From: Deltaproteobacteria bacterium
GTDB taxonomy: Bacteria > Desulfobacterota > DSM-4660 > Desulfatiglandales > HGW-15
DNA length: 6,919 nucleotides
Assembly: GCA_030671095.1 (NCBI GenBank)
Contig: DAOVAK010000145.1
Coordinates: 1 to 6,919 of the forward strand
Reading direction: 5' to 3'
Of this stretch, positions 6,652-6,919 are shown one piece after another (position 1 is the first letter of the stretch; each line of letters opens with the position of its first letter). The translations under genes were made by a program, and so were the position numbers. Under the pieces are notes generated by a model. It made no database searches and was not told where the DNA came from. It worked only from the letters and a program-made list of their open reading frames with translations.

Positions 6652-6758
6652 CGACGAGTCGTCGAAAGTCGTATCCTACTGCTTGCCCGTCCCGGGCCGG
6701 TACGGGCCGGGGACGCGAAGCGATACTGGATTCGGGCCTCCGGCTCGTAGAGCCTACG
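6652..6758. repeat. GC-rich hairpin cluster in the carA leader
   Basis: Three inverted repeats lie in a row. (1) 6742-6754: GGCTC/GAGCC with a GTA loop, overlapping an alternative CGTAG/CTACG stem at 6746-6758, so only one can form at a time. (2) 6671-6726: a long imperfect hairpin with the matched blocks GTATC/GATAC, GCTT/AAGC, GTCCC/GGGAC and GGCC/GGCC closing on a GTAC centre, 18 pairs in all with small internal loops; its core 6689-6714 matches its own reverse complement at 22 of 26 positions. (3) 6652-6664: CGACGAGTCGTCG. The block is much richer in GC than the flanking spacer and ends about 30 bases before the carA Shine-Dalgarno. It could be a leader RNA structure or a small inserted palindromic repeat; no run of T follows, so it is not a standard terminator. 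I do not recognise a known riboswitch. Confidence 0.65.
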
Positions 6759-6788
6759 CCTCGGAGAGATACTAGATGCTAGATAAGA
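6722..6788. repeat. Remnant heptamers of a third class (GATACTA-like) flanking a GC-rich insert
   Basis: On the plus strand GATACTA (6768-6774), GATGCTA (6775-6781) and GATAAGA (6782-6788) are consecutive heptamers. GATACTG and GATTCGG (6722-6735) look like further members of the same class. Between them lies the GC-rich hairpin at 6736-6767. Only five units are visible and two are poor matches, so the call is modest. Confidence 0.45.
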
Positions 6789-6809
6789 AAAAAGCTTTGA
6801 ACGTGTCAG
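6780..6809 (-). promoter_or_regulatory. Weak sigma70-like promoter candidate upstream of carA
   Basis: On the minus strand CTGACA (6804-6809) matches five of six bases of the -35 consensus. TATCTA (6780-6785) follows after 18 bases but matches the -10 consensus poorly. Transcripts from here would carry the GC-rich hairpin cluster as a leader of about 165 bases before carA. The site overlaps the candidate terminator of the upstream gene. Confidence 0.2.
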
Positions 6810-6823
6810 GATTCTCTCCAAAG
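6788..6823 (-). terminator. Candidate intrinsic terminator of the upstream minus-strand gene
   Basis: On the minus strand CTTTG (6819-6823) can pair with CAAAG (6795-6799), followed by one C and then six T residues (6788-6793). The stem is only five pairs with a large loop. A second small hairpin, AAAGG-CGGC-CCTTT at 6820-6833, overlaps the stop codon just before. The T-run and its position after a stop codon are suggestive, but the structure is weak. Confidence 0.3.
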
Positions 6824-6831
6824 GGCCGCCT

Positions 6832-6919
6832 TTAACCATGCTCAGCCACCTGTCCCCACTCTTCGAGACCGTCTTCCTCTATCTTTGCAGCCTTTTGTTC
6901 AGGTCTGACTTTTCTATAG
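6832..6919 (-). CDS. C-terminal fragment of an unidentified protein (5' end outside window)
   Basis: A minus-strand frame enters from the right edge and ends at TAA 6834-6832, giving 28 residues: a highly charged tail with KVRPEQKAAKIEEDGLEEWG and then QVAEHG. Of the three minus-strand frames at this edge it is the only one that stays open beyond a few codons. The Lys/Glu-rich make-up suits a real protein end, and a T-run with a small hairpin follows the stop. It points the same way as carA and its stop lies 224 bases before the carA start, so it may or may not be co-transcribed. The fragment is too short for me to assign a family. Confidence 0.4.
   Translation of the reverse strand, partial: YRKVRPEQKAAKIEEDGLEEWGQVAEHG

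Noticed and set aside
6640..6770. Known riboswitch or tRNA in the carA leader
   Set aside because: No purine, T-box or other familiar core sequence and no cloverleaf could be recognised; only generic hairpins are visible.
6630..6839. 69-codon minus-strand open frame between the upstream gene and carA
   Set aside because: It reads through the GC-rich hairpins and heptamer remnants, is rich in Arg and Ser, and has no recognisable domain. Its ATG overlapping the upstream stop (ATGGTTAA) is noted, but a real leader peptide is not supported.

Overview
The window carries a three-gene biosynthetic cluster on the minus strand, read right to left: carA, carB, then purF. At each edge it clips the end of a neighbouring gene. 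carA and carB encode the two subunits of carbamoyl-phosphate synthase, which feeds pyrimidine and arginine synthesis. purF encodes amidophosphoribosyltransferase, the first committed step of purine synthesis. All three use glutamine as nitrogen donor, so the cluster joins the entry points of pyrimidine and purine synthesis. The PurF is the Bacillus-type enzyme with a propeptide and four cysteines placed to bind a [4Fe-4S] cluster. The gene order, the style of CarA and CarB, the moderate GC content and the intergenic seven-base repeats suggest an anaerobic Desulfobacterota (deltaproteobacterial) genome. That assignment is inference from recalled family features, not a search.

Layout, left to right. 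Positions 1-140 hold the last 45 codons of a plus-strand gene that resembles the end of an AAA/DUF4143-type ATP-binding protein, followed by a likely terminator at 174-214. Positions 141-434 are the convergent spacer shared with purF. purF is at 435-1877, a spacer of short repeats at 1878-2031, carB at 2032-5268, a second repeat spacer at 5269-5470, and carA at 5471-6607. Positions 6608-6831 are a leader with a GC-rich hairpin cluster and a weak terminator. Positions 6832-6919 are the C-terminal 28 codons of an unidentified minus-strand protein.

The enzymes are ordinary; the unusual material lies between them. Both internal spacers are made mostly of degenerate tandem heptamers, in two unrelated sequence classes (ATTGAAG-like and AAGTGAC-like). 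In each spacer, heptamers in one orientation begin exactly at the upstream gene's stop codon and supply that stop, while heptamers in the opposite orientation run up to the next gene's start. The two halves can pair as RNA. Neither carB nor purF has a convincing Shine-Dalgarno sequence. carA is also unusual: its conserved N-terminus has no ATG, GTG or TTG, and the best-supported start is an ATA codon at 6607 behind a strong AGGGGG.
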